29,942 nucleotides of DNA, taken from positions 1 through 29,942 of the IMG/VR virus record IMGVR_UViG_3300013372_001099; one strand, 5' to 3'. The notes under the pieces are model-generated. The model was not told where the DNA came from and made no database searches. It saw only the letters and a program-made list of their open reading frames with translations. This document shows positions 6,594-14,071 of the stretch, one piece after another. The position numbers were made by a program, and so were the translations under genes. Position 1 is the stretch's first letter. Every line of letters begins with the position of its first letter. Source of the stretch: a virus.

Positions 6594-7147
6594 GCTTTAC
6601 CTTTATTGATGGCCTCACGTATGGAATTAACCATGACACTTTCGAGGTCTACATCATACTTAGTCGTGTCTGTGACGTACCCAGATATTTCTGTGATATC
6701 ACTGGACTTTAACTTAAGGTCAAATCCATCGCCGGTCTTGACTAAGTTCTTTACTACAGTGTCACGGTTAACAATGAACGAACCATCGTTACGCAATACT
6801 AAAGTAATGTCACATATCAAACTAGGATCCAAAGTGTCTTTGTTGTTAGTACCATTACTATTGGTAAACTTAACAATAAAAGTTTTGCGCAGTGAACCAT
6901 TTTGTTTGTACATGCTTTGGCTCAACTGACTTTTAAGTTCCATAGTGATCTTATGTTTATTCCAATAAAAATCTTTATGGTCCTCACGCAAACAGTCTAG
7001 TGTACCATCCTGAGAAGCAATGAGTTCTTCACAAACAAACCCCTTCATGAATCTAAGTTGTTTGTTGTTCAGTTGCTCTAGACTATTGCCGAAACTGGTA
7101 ATGAAATTCCAGTCGTACTTCTTAAGATCATTGATTATTTGTTGCAT
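6578..7147 (-). CDS. Possible PD-(D/E)XK nuclease
   Basis: 189 aa from the ATG at 7147; a TTG at 7171 would add 8 residues. The order of residues fits the restriction-endonuclease fold: Glu in a first helix (CEELIAS, residues 39-45), Asp59 (KDFYW), then E70-L-K72 in a strand (ITMELKSQ), with 10 residues between the Asp and the Glu. After this come beta strands (IVKFTNSNG, ICDITLVLRNDGSF). No named family is recognised, and the assignment rests only on motif spacing. It overlaps UvdE upstream by 20 bases, which fits a DNA-processing unit. Confidence 0.45.
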   Translation of the reverse strand: MQQIINDLKKYDWNFITSFGNSLEQLNNKQLRFMKGFVCEELIASQDGTLDCLREDHKDFYWNKHKITMELKSQLSQSMYKQNGSLRKTFIVKFTNSNGTNNKDTLDPSLICDITLVLRNDGSFIVNRDTVVKNLVKTGDGFDLKLKSSDITEISGYVTDTTKYDVDLESVMVNSIREAINKGKACSTK

Positions 7148-8156
7148 AGTCGTGTAGTTTAAAACTTGCAAGATTCTTAGCCTTGCTTTCGCACATTATA
7201 TCAGCCCATGATCTATGTGTCAATGCCCAATTATTTACTGCTTCATTCCAGTAGTAATCACTATGGGCGCGTAGTTTTTGTTTGTTCTTACCATTTTCTA
7301 ATAGTGTAGTCAAGCAGGGACGGCTGACAGTGCAGGCACCAGGTAGATGCTCTTCTCTTGAAACACTATAGTGTATGACAGGGCGCACACCGCGCCAACT
7401 ATCAATAACCATATCAATGCGTGAGTCAGATTCTTCAATGTATTCTCCTGTTTTAATCCAATTGTGATGAATGTCGAGTACGATAGGAACAAGATCAGCC
7501 AACTCTAAGCACGAATCGAGACCCCACGACATTTCTTCGTTTTCGATTGTGAGTCCGTTTCTTGCTTCGGGGCTGAGTCTGTTGTAGGCCCGCCTGATGC
7601 CTTCGGGACCGGCTCGACCCGAGATGTGGACATTGATTTTGATGTCCTGAAATTGTTTACCATACCCCATGAAACGGGCCATATCTGCATGATATTCGAA
7701 CTCCTCTATACTCTTATTTACTACCTCAGGGCGATCACTTGCAAGAACGACAAACTGATCAGGGTGAAACGATAGTCGAACATCATTGGCACGTGCAGTC
7801 TCACCGATCGGTGCCATCCAACGTTCTAGTGTATCTTGCACATCCCTACGTAGCCAAAAATCTTTGTACTCATCCATTGTATAGAAACTAAACATATCAC
7901 TTGTGATACGCAACATACGCAGTTCAGGGGGCAATTCTGCTACCTTCTTGACAAGCGCATGAGTATTGAGGATGTTGCGTTTGGCCACATCTATGATCTT
8001 GTCTTCAACTACTTGCCGCGATTTTTGACGTTTTGCCCAAGCAAAAGTAGTTCCACCTGTGTTCAGTCCCTCGGTGCTAGCGATTTCGCCCTTCTTGTTA
8101 ATCTCTGCCCACTTGCAAGCGAAACCAATACGCTTTACATCATTATTGAATGTCAT
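7128..8156 (-). CDS. uvdE: UV damage endonuclease UvdE/UvsE
   Basis: 342 aa, a TIM-barrel endonuclease that nicks DNA 5' of UV photoproducts and some other lesions. Family blocks appear in order: RIGFACKW near the N-terminus, LRITSDMFSFY, RLSFHPDQFVVL (metal-binding His), INVHISGRAG, LTIENEEMSW, PIVLDIHHNW (metal-binding Asp-His-His), KLRAHSDYYW, and WADIMCESKAKNLA near the C-terminus. The length is typical of the family. The start overlaps the upstream oxygenase gene by 14 bases. It gives the phage a photolyase-independent repair route, sensible for a virus exposed to sunlight. Confidence 0.93.
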   Translation of the reverse strand: MTFNNDVKRIGFACKWAEINKKGEIASTEGLNTGGTTFAWAKRQKSRQVVEDKIIDVAKRNILNTHALVKKVAELPPELRMLRITSDMFSFYTMDEYKDFWLRRDVQDTLERWMAPIGETARANDVRLSFHPDQFVVLASDRPEVVNKSIEEFEYHADMARFMGYGKQFQDIKINVHISGRAGPEGIRRAYNRLSPEARNGLTIENEEMSWGLDSCLELADLVPIVLDIHHNWIKTGEYIEESDSRIDMVIDSWRGVRPVIHYSVSREEHLPGACTVSRPCLTTLLENGKNKQKLRAHSDYYWNEAVNNWALTHRSWADIMCESKAKNLASFKLHDYATNNQ

Positions 8157-8742
8157 CTGTTAGTGCCTTTTGTGCTAATAAAAATTTGTCTTTATCGTCA
8201 AAAAATAAAAGAAAAGAATAGCGCGGTTGTGAAGTTACAATACAATGCCAGAACATGTTATCATAATCTTTTTTAAGTTCTACTGCGCGTACTGTCCAAC
8301 CCGGTGTATCTTTTAATGTAACTATCTTATCACATTCTCTGTCGTAATAACGAAAGTAACCTTGATCGCCTGTACAGTACGTGACTTGCAAATACCAACC
8401 ATTGACATCTGCATCACTATGCCATCCTACAAATCCATATGGGCTATAACCGCTTGTATAATAATGGTCATAGTTTGTGATCTTTTTAAAATTATCCAAA
8501 AAGTAACATGCGCCCGGAGTTTCACCGAACAAGAAATTAACCCTATGGGTGATCGACCATGCATCACGCATGTTGATCTTATCTTTAAGACATTGATCAC
8601 TGGTCATGATCTCACTATACTCTTTGTAATTGTTCTCATCACAATTCCTATAGTTGAGAATTTTACCCAAACCAAGATCGAACTTCTGCGTCTCTTCGAA
8701 TAGGGCCAGCACCCGTTTGTTAGTGATTTTAATTTCTTTCAT
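8143..8742 (-). CDS. 2OG-Fe(II) oxygenase-like protein
   Basis: 199 aa with the double-stranded beta-helix dioxygenase signature: H108-x-D110 (GWHSDAD), distal H166 (FWHCIVT) and R174 (QPRYSFLLFF), the usual 2-oxoglutarate binder. It resembles phage prolyl-hydroxylase/AlkB-like superfamily proteins, and the substrate is unclear. It is grouped with UvdE and a nuclease-like gene, so a role in nucleic-acid repair or modification is possible but inferred. The start is the ATG at 8742. The promoter at 8754-8782 would place the transcript start only about 5 bases before it, and no Shine-Dalgarno is visible, so translation may be nearly leaderless. Confidence 0.75.
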   Translation of the reverse strand: MKEIKITNKRVLALFEETQKFDLGLGKILNYRNCDENNYKEYSEIMTSDQCLKDKINMRDAWSITHRVNFLFGETPGACYFLDNFKKITNYDHYYTSGYSPYGFVGWHSDADVNGWYLQVTYCTGDQGYFRYYDRECDKIVTLKDTPGWTVRAVELKKDYDNMFWHCIVTSQPRYSFLLFFDDKDKFLLAQKALTDDIQ

Positions 8743-8748
8743 AGCAAA

Positions 8749-8756
8749 GATAAATA
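8749..8756 (+). promoter_or_regulatory. Candidate T4-type late promoter (GATAAATA) for the Gp88 gene
   Basis: The octamer GATAAATA differs from T4 late TATAAATA only at the first base and fits the NATAAATA form reported in T4-like cyanophages. It lies 28 bases before the ATG at 8784, a normal late-promoter distance. An AGGA RBS follows. It overlaps the opposing promoter at 8754-8782. Confidence 0.4.
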
Positions 8757-8782
8757 TTACTATATTTACATAGGAATGTCAA
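8754..8782 (-). promoter_or_regulatory. sigma70-type promoter (TTGACA-17-TAATAT) for the oxygenase-UvdE unit
   Basis: -35 box TTGACA at 8782-8777, 17-base spacer, -10 box TAATAT at 8759-8754, on the minus strand. It sits within the leader of the divergent plus-strand gene, covering that gene's RBS region, so the two units may interfere with each other. Confidence 0.75.
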
Positions 8783-8783
8783 C

Positions 8784-9938
8784 ATGGATTTCAGAAAACT
8801 CATCAAATTGGTAACCGAGGGTGTTAGCCCATTCAGTAAAGACCTGAAAGTCATGAGCCTTGACCAATTCGTAGATAGCGAAGGCAAGGGTGATGAGGAT
8901 GTTGAAGAAGCCAAATTAACTGGGGTCGCTAGTCGTAAGTTTGATAAAGATGAGTTGACATCATATCTTGACAGAATTATCGGTAAAAGTAAAGAGAAAC
9001 AGGACAAATACCAACGTCCATATATCCATAGTGGTAATATCCCAATCGTTAACGATGAGGGTAAGAAATATGACCTAGATGCCCTTCGCAAGACATTTAC
9101 TGAACGCCCAACAAAGATTCTCAAACAAAATGAAAAGATGCAACATAGTGATGGCACAAGTAGCATTTTCTTCAATGTGGGTCTACCTGCACTAAAAGGT
9201 CTTGCTGTTGATGAAGATACCGGAGAATTTATCGTAATCGATACTTGCCCTGGTGCTGGTGCATGTAAGACATTCTGCTATGCTATGAAGGGCGGTTATG
9301 TTCAGTGGAAAGCAAGTTCATTGAGTTCTACTAAACTGTTGAATTTCTTATACAATGACCCGGATGGGTTCATGTCAATGCTCAGTGATGAGATTTCAAA
9401 TGCTGAGAAAAAATACGGTAAGAAGGGTACAAAGGTAGTTGTGCGTTGGCATGATGCTGGTGACTTCTTCAGCCCACAATACTTAAAGATGGCATACGAT
9501 GTCGCTAAGAATCATCCTGATGTAGACTTCTATGCTTACACTAAGATGGCTTCAGTAGCACAAGCAGAACGTCCAGATAACTTCAAGATGAATTTCAGCC
9601 AAGGTGCGGCCACTGGTCAAGAAAAGAAAATCGATTTCGTCAAGACTAAGAACAGCCGTGTAGTTCCTAAAGAACTATTTGCTGACGCACTTGAGAAAGA
9701 CGAATCAGGTAAGTGGCAATACAAGAATCCACAAGCACAACAAGCAGTCAAAGATCGTATCGCTATCAAGTACAGCATGAAGCCAGAAACAATCATCACT
9801 TATGATGAAATGATGAGGAAGCCTGCCGATAAAGATCCAGAAGCAAAAGGCAAATGGAATGTTATCGTCAAACCAGGTGATGGCGATGATGCTGCCAACC
9901 GTAATGATGTGTTGAGCAGTCTATTGCTTATCCACTAA
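8784..9938 (+). CDS. Gp88-family phage protein
   Basis: 384 aa and the only plus-strand gene. It matches the Gp88 family (first named from mycobacteriophage L5), widespread in phages and of unknown biochemical function. The hallmark is a cysteine block, C155-x5-C161-x3-C165 (CPGAGACKTFCYA), followed by VVVRWHDAGDFFSPQYL. The N-terminal 130 residues are charged and probably less ordered. The cysteines suggest metal or Fe-S binding, but this is inference. AGGA lies 8 bases before the ATG. Its end overlaps the convergent epimerase gene by 11 bases. The orientation suggests separate, perhaps later, expression or insertion as an independent module. Confidence 0.8.
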   Translation: MDFRKLIKLVTEGVSPFSKDLKVMSLDQFVDSEGKGDEDVEEAKLTGVASRKFDKDELTSYLDRIIGKSKEKQDKYQRPYIHSGNIPIVNDEGKKYDLDALRKTFTERPTKILKQNEKMQHSDGTSSIFFNVGLPALKGLAVDEDTGEFIVIDTCPGAGACKTFCYAMKGGYVQWKASSLSSTKLLNFLYNDPDGFMSMLSDEISNAEKKYGKKGTKVVVRWHDAGDFFSPQYLKMAYDVAKNHPDVDFYAYTKMASVAQAERPDNFKMNFSQGAATGQEKKIDFVKTKNSRVVPKELFADALEKDESGKWQYKNPQAQQAVKDRIAIKYSMKPETIITYDEMMRKPADKDPEAKGKWNVIVKPGDGDDAANRNDVLSSLLLIH

Positions 9939-10773
9939 TCTTAAGTAAATCTTTTAATTCGTAAAGATGTTTCATGTAAGTGCTAGGATTATCTAGCACA
10001 CTTACTGCGGCGTCACCTTTACGTCTTGGACCATACTTAACTTCAAAATCTACATTGTTCACTTGCTTGAATAATTCTACCATAGCATTCACCGTAGTAC
10101 CAACACCGTGCCCTAGATTCTCTAGACTATTTGCTGGCTGTTCAATCGCTAATTTCAACGCATTACAAATTTCTAATACATGAACATAGTCGCGCACACA
10201 TGTACCATCGGGAGTGTCATAATCATTTCCGAAAATAGTGAATGACCCTCTGTCTTTTGATTGCATTAGATTATACATCAACCCATCAGGATTAGTTGGT
10301 TGTATGCCATAACTACTACCGATCACGTTGTAGAATCTAAACATAGTGTAAGGTACTTCAGGTCTATGTCTAGTGAAGTATTCGCACACTATGTCTTCTG
10401 CGGCACGTTTGCTGATGCCGTATGCGCTTTCACAAAGTGCGGCTGCTCCAGTGCTTGCAAAGACAAAATTATCGGTAGGAATCTTATTCATGACATTCAT
10501 AGTGCCATTCAAGTTAGTGATATAATACATGATTGGCATCTTCTCGCTCTCGCCAACATTGACTAATGCGGCAAGATGTATCACAGCATGATATGGTTCA
10601 GTCTGATCGGGGATAGTGAACAATCTATTGATATCTACTTTATAGAATTTACTGACGGGGACGATAGGATCATTTATATCTAATCCATGAATCTCATATT
10701 TGCCTTCTAATAATTTACATAGATGGCTACCGATATAACCACTACAACCTGTTATCATTACTTTTTTCATCAT
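9928..10773 (-). CDS. GalE-like NAD-dependent sugar epimerase
   Basis: 281 aa extended short-chain dehydrogenase. Features: GCSGYIGSH near the N-terminus (GxxGxxG for NAD), VIHLAALVNVGES, a Ser/Thr-containing strand FVFASTGAAAL, the catalytic YGISK (YxxxK), and DGTCVRDYVHV, the block characteristic of UDP-glucose/UDP-GlcNAc 4-epimerases. It is about 55 residues shorter than bacterial GalE (338 aa), so some substrate-binding loops are trimmed and the exact nucleotide sugar is uncertain. The start is in an ATGA with the upstream glycosyltransferase, consistent with a joint role in sugar transfer. Confidence 0.82.
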   Translation of the reverse strand: MMKKVMITGCSGYIGSHLCKLLEGKYEIHGLDINDPIVPVSKFYKVDINRLFTIPDQTEPYHAVIHLAALVNVGESEKMPIMYYITNLNGTMNVMNKIPTDNFVFASTGAAALCESAYGISKRAAEDIVCEYFTRHRPEVPYTMFRFYNVIGSSYGIQPTNPDGLMYNLMQSKDRGSFTIFGNDYDTPDGTCVRDYVHVLEICNALKLAIEQPANSLENLGHGVGTTVNAMVELFKQVNNVDFEVKYGPRRKGDAAVSVLDNPSTYMKHLYELKDLLKISG

Positions 10774-12155
10774 ATACCCTCAAATAAATTCAATGCTTCC
10801 ATAGTCTCAGTTGGTTCGAACTGAGGATCCTTGCTTAGATAGGTGTCGTCATCTGTATAAACAATTTTGTTGAACTTCTTTTTATTGCTTAGTACACTCT
10901 CAAAATCTTCTCTAGCCAAACGATTTCTATCTAGATCCTTGATATAGTCACGATACTTCACTGTGTCATAACTATTGATCTTTGCGCTATTGGTATTGCT
11001 ACGCTTGCTAATAAAATCATCTATGAATCTAATCCAACCTTCAGCAACCTCATCATCTAACTTCTTCACATAGTCAAGGGCCGAAGTTAACTGATCACCA
11101 CCGTATATTGTTTTGATCAACTCAGCCGCATCTTTTATATTTACCTTATGAAAGTATTGTCCATCAAAATTGTCACTCCAATCTTGTTTGTCTAATACAA
11201 CACAAGGCATATGTGCGAGACATTCAAGGAATGCGAATGGATAGTTTTCGCGCAGACTTGGCATGAAAAATGCCATAGAACCTTTTATGAATGCTACCTT
11301 TTCTTGCCCTGTGATACCTGCTTTGATGACATAATCTGTGATACCTGCTTCTGCAAATGCTTTCTCAAACTTCTTACGACCACTCTCATTAGTCATTACG
11401 CGACAAGGTAATTTACATTCTTTCATTACACGAATGTATGCTTCTGGGTTCTTGCCTTCTTCCCATCGACCGATAAACAATACACCTTCACGCACACCTG
11501 CATATCGTTCTAATAAGCCTCGCTCACTCATAGGCATACTTAAAAGAACAGCGTTTACTGCATTTACTTTTTCTCCCTTGATAGTGTTCCACAATTCGTA
11601 AGCCTTCAATTCTTTTATATTTTTTGTACTTTGAGTTGCAACAAAAATATCCGAAAACTCTAAATGCTTATTATAAAAATTGTGATAACTATCTAGGAAT
11701 ACATCACTGCCTTGACTATCACGGAAGATCATGCTATGTAAGTGTGTGTAGAAAACAACAGGAATATACTTATTGACTGTCATTGCATAAGCCGCAGTCA
11801 TCGCTTCCTGCGTATTACATACGATCATGTCATAGATATTTTCTTCAAATGCTTCTAGTATGACTGTGCGGAAGTTGATAATCTTTTCAAAGTTGATAGT
11901 ATCGCTAAAAGCAAATGTAGCAGTATGATTAGCATAACTCAATGGTTCTAATGGCCATAATACATTAGCACCTAATGATTCGATGAGTTCGCAAAATTCT
12001 TTATTTCTAGGACTTTTGTCAAGCAGTATATCTACTTTCCAATTCAATCGACTGCACATCTCAGTGAAGCCCTTACAAAAACTTCCTATACCACCGTGTG
12101 GTATGAAGTGCTGATCGCTGATCATAAATGCTATTCGTTTATGATAGAGTTTCAT
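10770..12155 (-). CDS. GT-B glycosyltransferase (group 1/GT4-like)
   Basis: 461 aa. The N-terminal domain starts RIAFMISDQHFIPHGGIGSF, the glycine-rich acceptor-side loop of GT-B enzymes. The C-terminal nucleotide-sugar domain starts at VLFIGRWEEGKNPEAYIRVM, followed by MAFFMPSLRENYPFAFLECLA, the region that holds the E-x7-E motif in GT4 enzymes (here E then E). The last roughly 80 residues are a charged extension. The donor and acceptor are unknown: host surface glycan, virion protein and modified DNA base are all possible. It is flanked by the epimerase and a short unknown gene in ATGA overlaps. Confidence 0.82.
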   Translation of the reverse strand: MKLYHKRIAFMISDQHFIPHGGIGSFCKGFTEMCSRLNWKVDILLDKSPRNKEFCELIESLGANVLWPLEPLSYANHTATFAFSDTINFEKIINFRTVILEAFEENIYDMIVCNTQEAMTAAYAMTVNKYIPVVFYTHLHSMIFRDSQGSDVFLDSYHNFYNKHLEFSDIFVATQSTKNIKELKAYELWNTIKGEKVNAVNAVLLSMPMSERGLLERYAGVREGVLFIGRWEEGKNPEAYIRVMKECKLPCRVMTNESGRKKFEKAFAEAGITDYVIKAGITGQEKVAFIKGSMAFFMPSLRENYPFAFLECLAHMPCVVLDKQDWSDNFDGQYFHKVNIKDAAELIKTIYGGDQLTSALDYVKKLDDEVAEGWIRFIDDFISKRSNTNSAKINSYDTVKYRDYIKDLDRNRLAREDFESVLSNKKKFNKIVYTDDDTYLSKDPQFEPTETMEALNLFEGI

Positions 12156-12394
12156 ACATTTCCCTTTAACTTATTTACCAAAAACTGATGCTTATCATAA
12201 TAACGATGTTCGTATACAGGATCGCCGGGTCCAGTGTACATAGCAGTCTTTTTATATGCATATTTCAACCATAACAGTTTATTAGTGAAATAGCATCGTC
12301 TAGGCCAAAAAAGAAACTTATATTCTGTACCTAGGCTTTTATGATCAAAATGATCCCAACTATCTACCCTGTCATTACTATTATAGAATGGCAT
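12152..12394 (-). CDS. Unknown small aromatic-rich protein, 80 aa
   Basis: 80 aa from the ATG at 12394, which forms a TGATG with the queE stop and has GGGG about 8 bases upstream. An ATG at 12406 would add MGYL. It is rich in Tyr, Trp, Phe and Lys (EYKFLFWPRRCYF, LLWLKYAYKKTAMY) with no membrane segment or known motif. It is sandwiched between queE and the glycosyltransferase. Confidence 0.6.
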   Translation of the reverse strand: MPFYNSNDRVDSWDHFDHKSLGTEYKFLFWPRRCYFTNKLLWLKYAYKKTAMYTGPGDPVYEHRYYDKHQFLVNKLKGNV

Positions 12395-13251
12395 CAAGTA
12401 CCCCATTCATTTTTAAACAGTGGTACTTGCAATCTATCGCTGTACCTCAACCCATGCTTCATAGCGAATAACGCAACTTGCTTATTGTTCAGACTATAAA
12501 CACTTTCAACACCGCCGACTGGCATCACATAGATGTTACCTGTGAAGCCCTCTTTGCGATAAAGTTCACTAACTTCTAATACTTCGTCCATGTCTTGTTG
12601 ACTTGCGATAACGAATTTGAGATAGACATGTCCTGATTCTTGATACTGCAATACTACGTCAGGTCTGATAGCACGTTCACGTTTCTCACCACTGACGCTG
12701 AGTTTTGCACTGACGCTGAATGTGATGCTTTCATAACTTCTACTATTCCAGGGATCGCCTTCAGCCCAGTCATACAAGAAGTCTACAAGTTCGGGCTTGA
12801 GTTTCTGTGTGCCGTTAGTCTCAAACGTGATCTCTTTGAGATTCTCCATGAACGGATGACTCAATAGTTTAGGATACATCTTCTGCCATCCTAACAATGG
12901 TTCACCACCTGTGATGACTAAGTGTTCGTCTCGCCATTCTTTGAACGGGAGGGCTTCTTTGATTGCATCTGCGATGCCATCCACCGAAATGCGCGGGCTA
13001 AGATGTTTGAACCTAGGATCCCAACTAGCATAACTATCACACCCGGTACTAACCAGTGGTAAGTCTCTATAAGATTTATATAACTTTGCATCGACGGCAA
13101 GACGTTCATTTGTCTTTTCTCCTCTTGGCATATTAAAACCATCACATGTGAAGTTACAGCCAAACGTTCTTAGAAAGACGCTAGGTACTCCCATGTAGCG
13201 ACCTTCACCTTGAATGCTGTAAAATAGTTCACTGATTTTGATTGAGTTCAT
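12394..13251 (-). CDS. queE: 7-carboxy-7-deazaguanine synthase QueE (radical SAM)
   Basis: 285 aa. QueE contracts 6-carboxy-tetrahydropterin to 7-carboxy-7-deazaguanine using a [4Fe-4S] cluster and SAM. The N-terminus has the family signature LFYSIQGEGRYMG, and TGGEPLLG (residues 114-121) is the SAM-binding GGE motif. The cluster loop is unusual: canonical CxxxCxxC is represented by C32-x3-C36 followed, after a 34-residue insertion, by C71 in GCDSYASWD, which resembles the CDT that normally follows the third cysteine. With folE, queD and the DpdA-like gene it forms a DNA 7-deazaguanine pathway. The start overlaps the glycosylase gene by 23 bases. Confidence 0.92.
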   Translation of the reverse strand: MNSIKISELFYSIQGEGRYMGVPSVFLRTFGCNFTCDGFNMPRGEKTNERLAVDAKLYKSYRDLPLVSTGCDSYASWDPRFKHLSPRISVDGIADAIKEALPFKEWRDEHLVITGGEPLLGWQKMYPKLLSHPFMENLKEITFETNGTQKLKPELVDFLYDWAEGDPWNSRSYESITFSVSAKLSVSGEKRERAIRPDVVLQYQESGHVYLKFVIASQQDMDEVLEVSELYRKEGFTGNIYVMPVGGVESVYSLNNKQVALFAMKHGLRYSDRLQVPLFKNEWGT

Positions 13252-13639
13252 TCAAATACCTTATTAATTCTTTATCTGTTGGTTGTACGCTATAGTTCTG
13301 TTTAAAGAATATCTCATAACTGTCACTACCGTATTTACCAATACCATACAACATATTAGCATTTATTTTGTCCCAAGTCAAGTAATCACGGCTCATGCCA
13401 CGCAATCTTTTCTCCCTGATATTATACATACCAAGGGGCTTGATAATATCGATCACTTGTTCTCTTGTACTATTTAGGAGACTTCTTGGGTTTGGAAACT
13501 TTTTTAGGAACTTTGGAAGCACGTACTTTACTGGCTTTCTTCCCGTCTGGTTGAGCATGATTACTCCGACCATGTGTTCCCATTCGTTCTTTATCTGTTG
13601 TTGTACCATCAGATCGTCTCTTAGTGCTTTTACCTTCAC
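13229..13639 (-). CDS. MBD4-like HhH-GPD DNA glycosylase
   Basis: 136 aa consisting of just a catalytic HhH-GPD domain. It resembles the C-terminal glycosylase domain of MBD4, which removes T or U opposite G: the segments GVIMLNQT (MBD4 IATIFLNRT), IIKPLGMYNIREKRL (LLKPLGLYDLRAKTI) and LYGIGKYGSDSYEIF (LHGIGKYGNDSYRIF) correspond in order, as recalled from the human protein. Asp106 in GSDSY is the position of the MBD4 catalytic Asp. The GTG start at 13639 has GGGAG 7 bases upstream; the ATG at 13609 is an alternative. It overlaps the preceding 111-aa gene by 170 bases in another frame. Endonuclease III is a more distant alternative, but no Fe-S cysteines are present. Confidence 0.82.
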   Translation of the reverse strand: MKVKALRDDLMVQQQIKNEWEHMVGVIMLNQTGRKPVKYVLPKFLKKFPNPRSLLNSTREQVIDIIKPLGMYNIREKRLRGMSRDYLTWDKINANMLYGIGKYGSDSYEIFFKQNYSVQPTDKELIRYLNELNQNQ

Positions 13640-13805
13640 TCTGTTTCTCCCTGTATCTCAACACGCCATCTACTATGCCATATTCAGTAGTCTCGGTGAC
13701 TAATCGCCAACCTTCAAAAACTACTATTTTTTCAGTAGTTTCACGCTCTAAAAATTGTTTAAATTCTGATAGACTATTGTACTTTAATTTTTTTGGAACG
13801 TACAC
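13470..13805 (-). CDS. Unknown protein with basic low-complexity tail, 111 aa
   Basis: The start is the GTG at 13805 (TAGTG with the upstream stop, GAGG 8 bases before); a GTG at 13814 would add three residues. The first half is a compact domain (SLSEFKQFLERETTEK, then VVFEGWRLVTETTEYGIVDG). The second half is a Lys/Ser/Pro-rich tail (KVRASKVPKKVSKPKKSPK). The tail lies almost entirely within the region overlapping the glycosylase gene, in a different frame. The domain half may be related to the two neighbouring small paralogs, but the similarity is weak. Confidence 0.55.
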   Translation of the reverse strand: MYVPKKLKYNSLSEFKQFLERETTEKIVVFEGWRLVTETTEYGIVDGVLRYREKQSEGKSTKRRSDGTTTDKERMGTHGRSNHAQPDGKKASKVRASKVPKKVSKPKKSPK

Positions 13806-14071
13806 TATTCCCACCTCAACTTATACCATTCAAGTTCTTTATTTGACTTGATGTATATGCGAGTCCTATGTCCATCAGTGATCCAAGCCCATACTTGATC
13901 GCTATCAACATAAAATATTAATTCACTACTAGGTCCAAATGTTTCCCAAAACCAATTGCGTACTTCACAGAAATGCTTACCTTTATCCGGACCGAAAAAA
14001 TCTAGGCAGTAATTGAATTCTGCCCCGCCGGCAAATCTACGATCTAATTTTTTTAGGTCCACTCGTTTCAT
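13805..14071 (-). CDS. Small paralog A (TDG...LRW family), 88 aa
   Basis: Its C-terminus (WITDGHRTRIYIKSNKELEW then YKLRW) aligns without gaps with the end of the next gene upstream (RLTDGGYFEIRF... then EWFVLRW): TDG followed by exactly 21 residues in both, with I, K, E-W and L-R-W shared. Similar 'TDG...L+W' small proteins occur in T4-like phages. Function unknown. Confidence 0.65.
   Translation of the reverse strand: MKRVDLKKLDRRFAGGAEFNYCLDFFGPDKGKHFCEVRNWFWETFGPSSELIFYVDSDQVWAWITDGHRTRIYIKSNKELEWYKLRWE

Noticed and set aside
8729-9175. 148-aa minus-strand frame opposite the Gp88 gene
   Set aside because: Leu/Ser-rich mirror of the plus-strand gene and overlaps the minus-strand promoter and oxygenase start.
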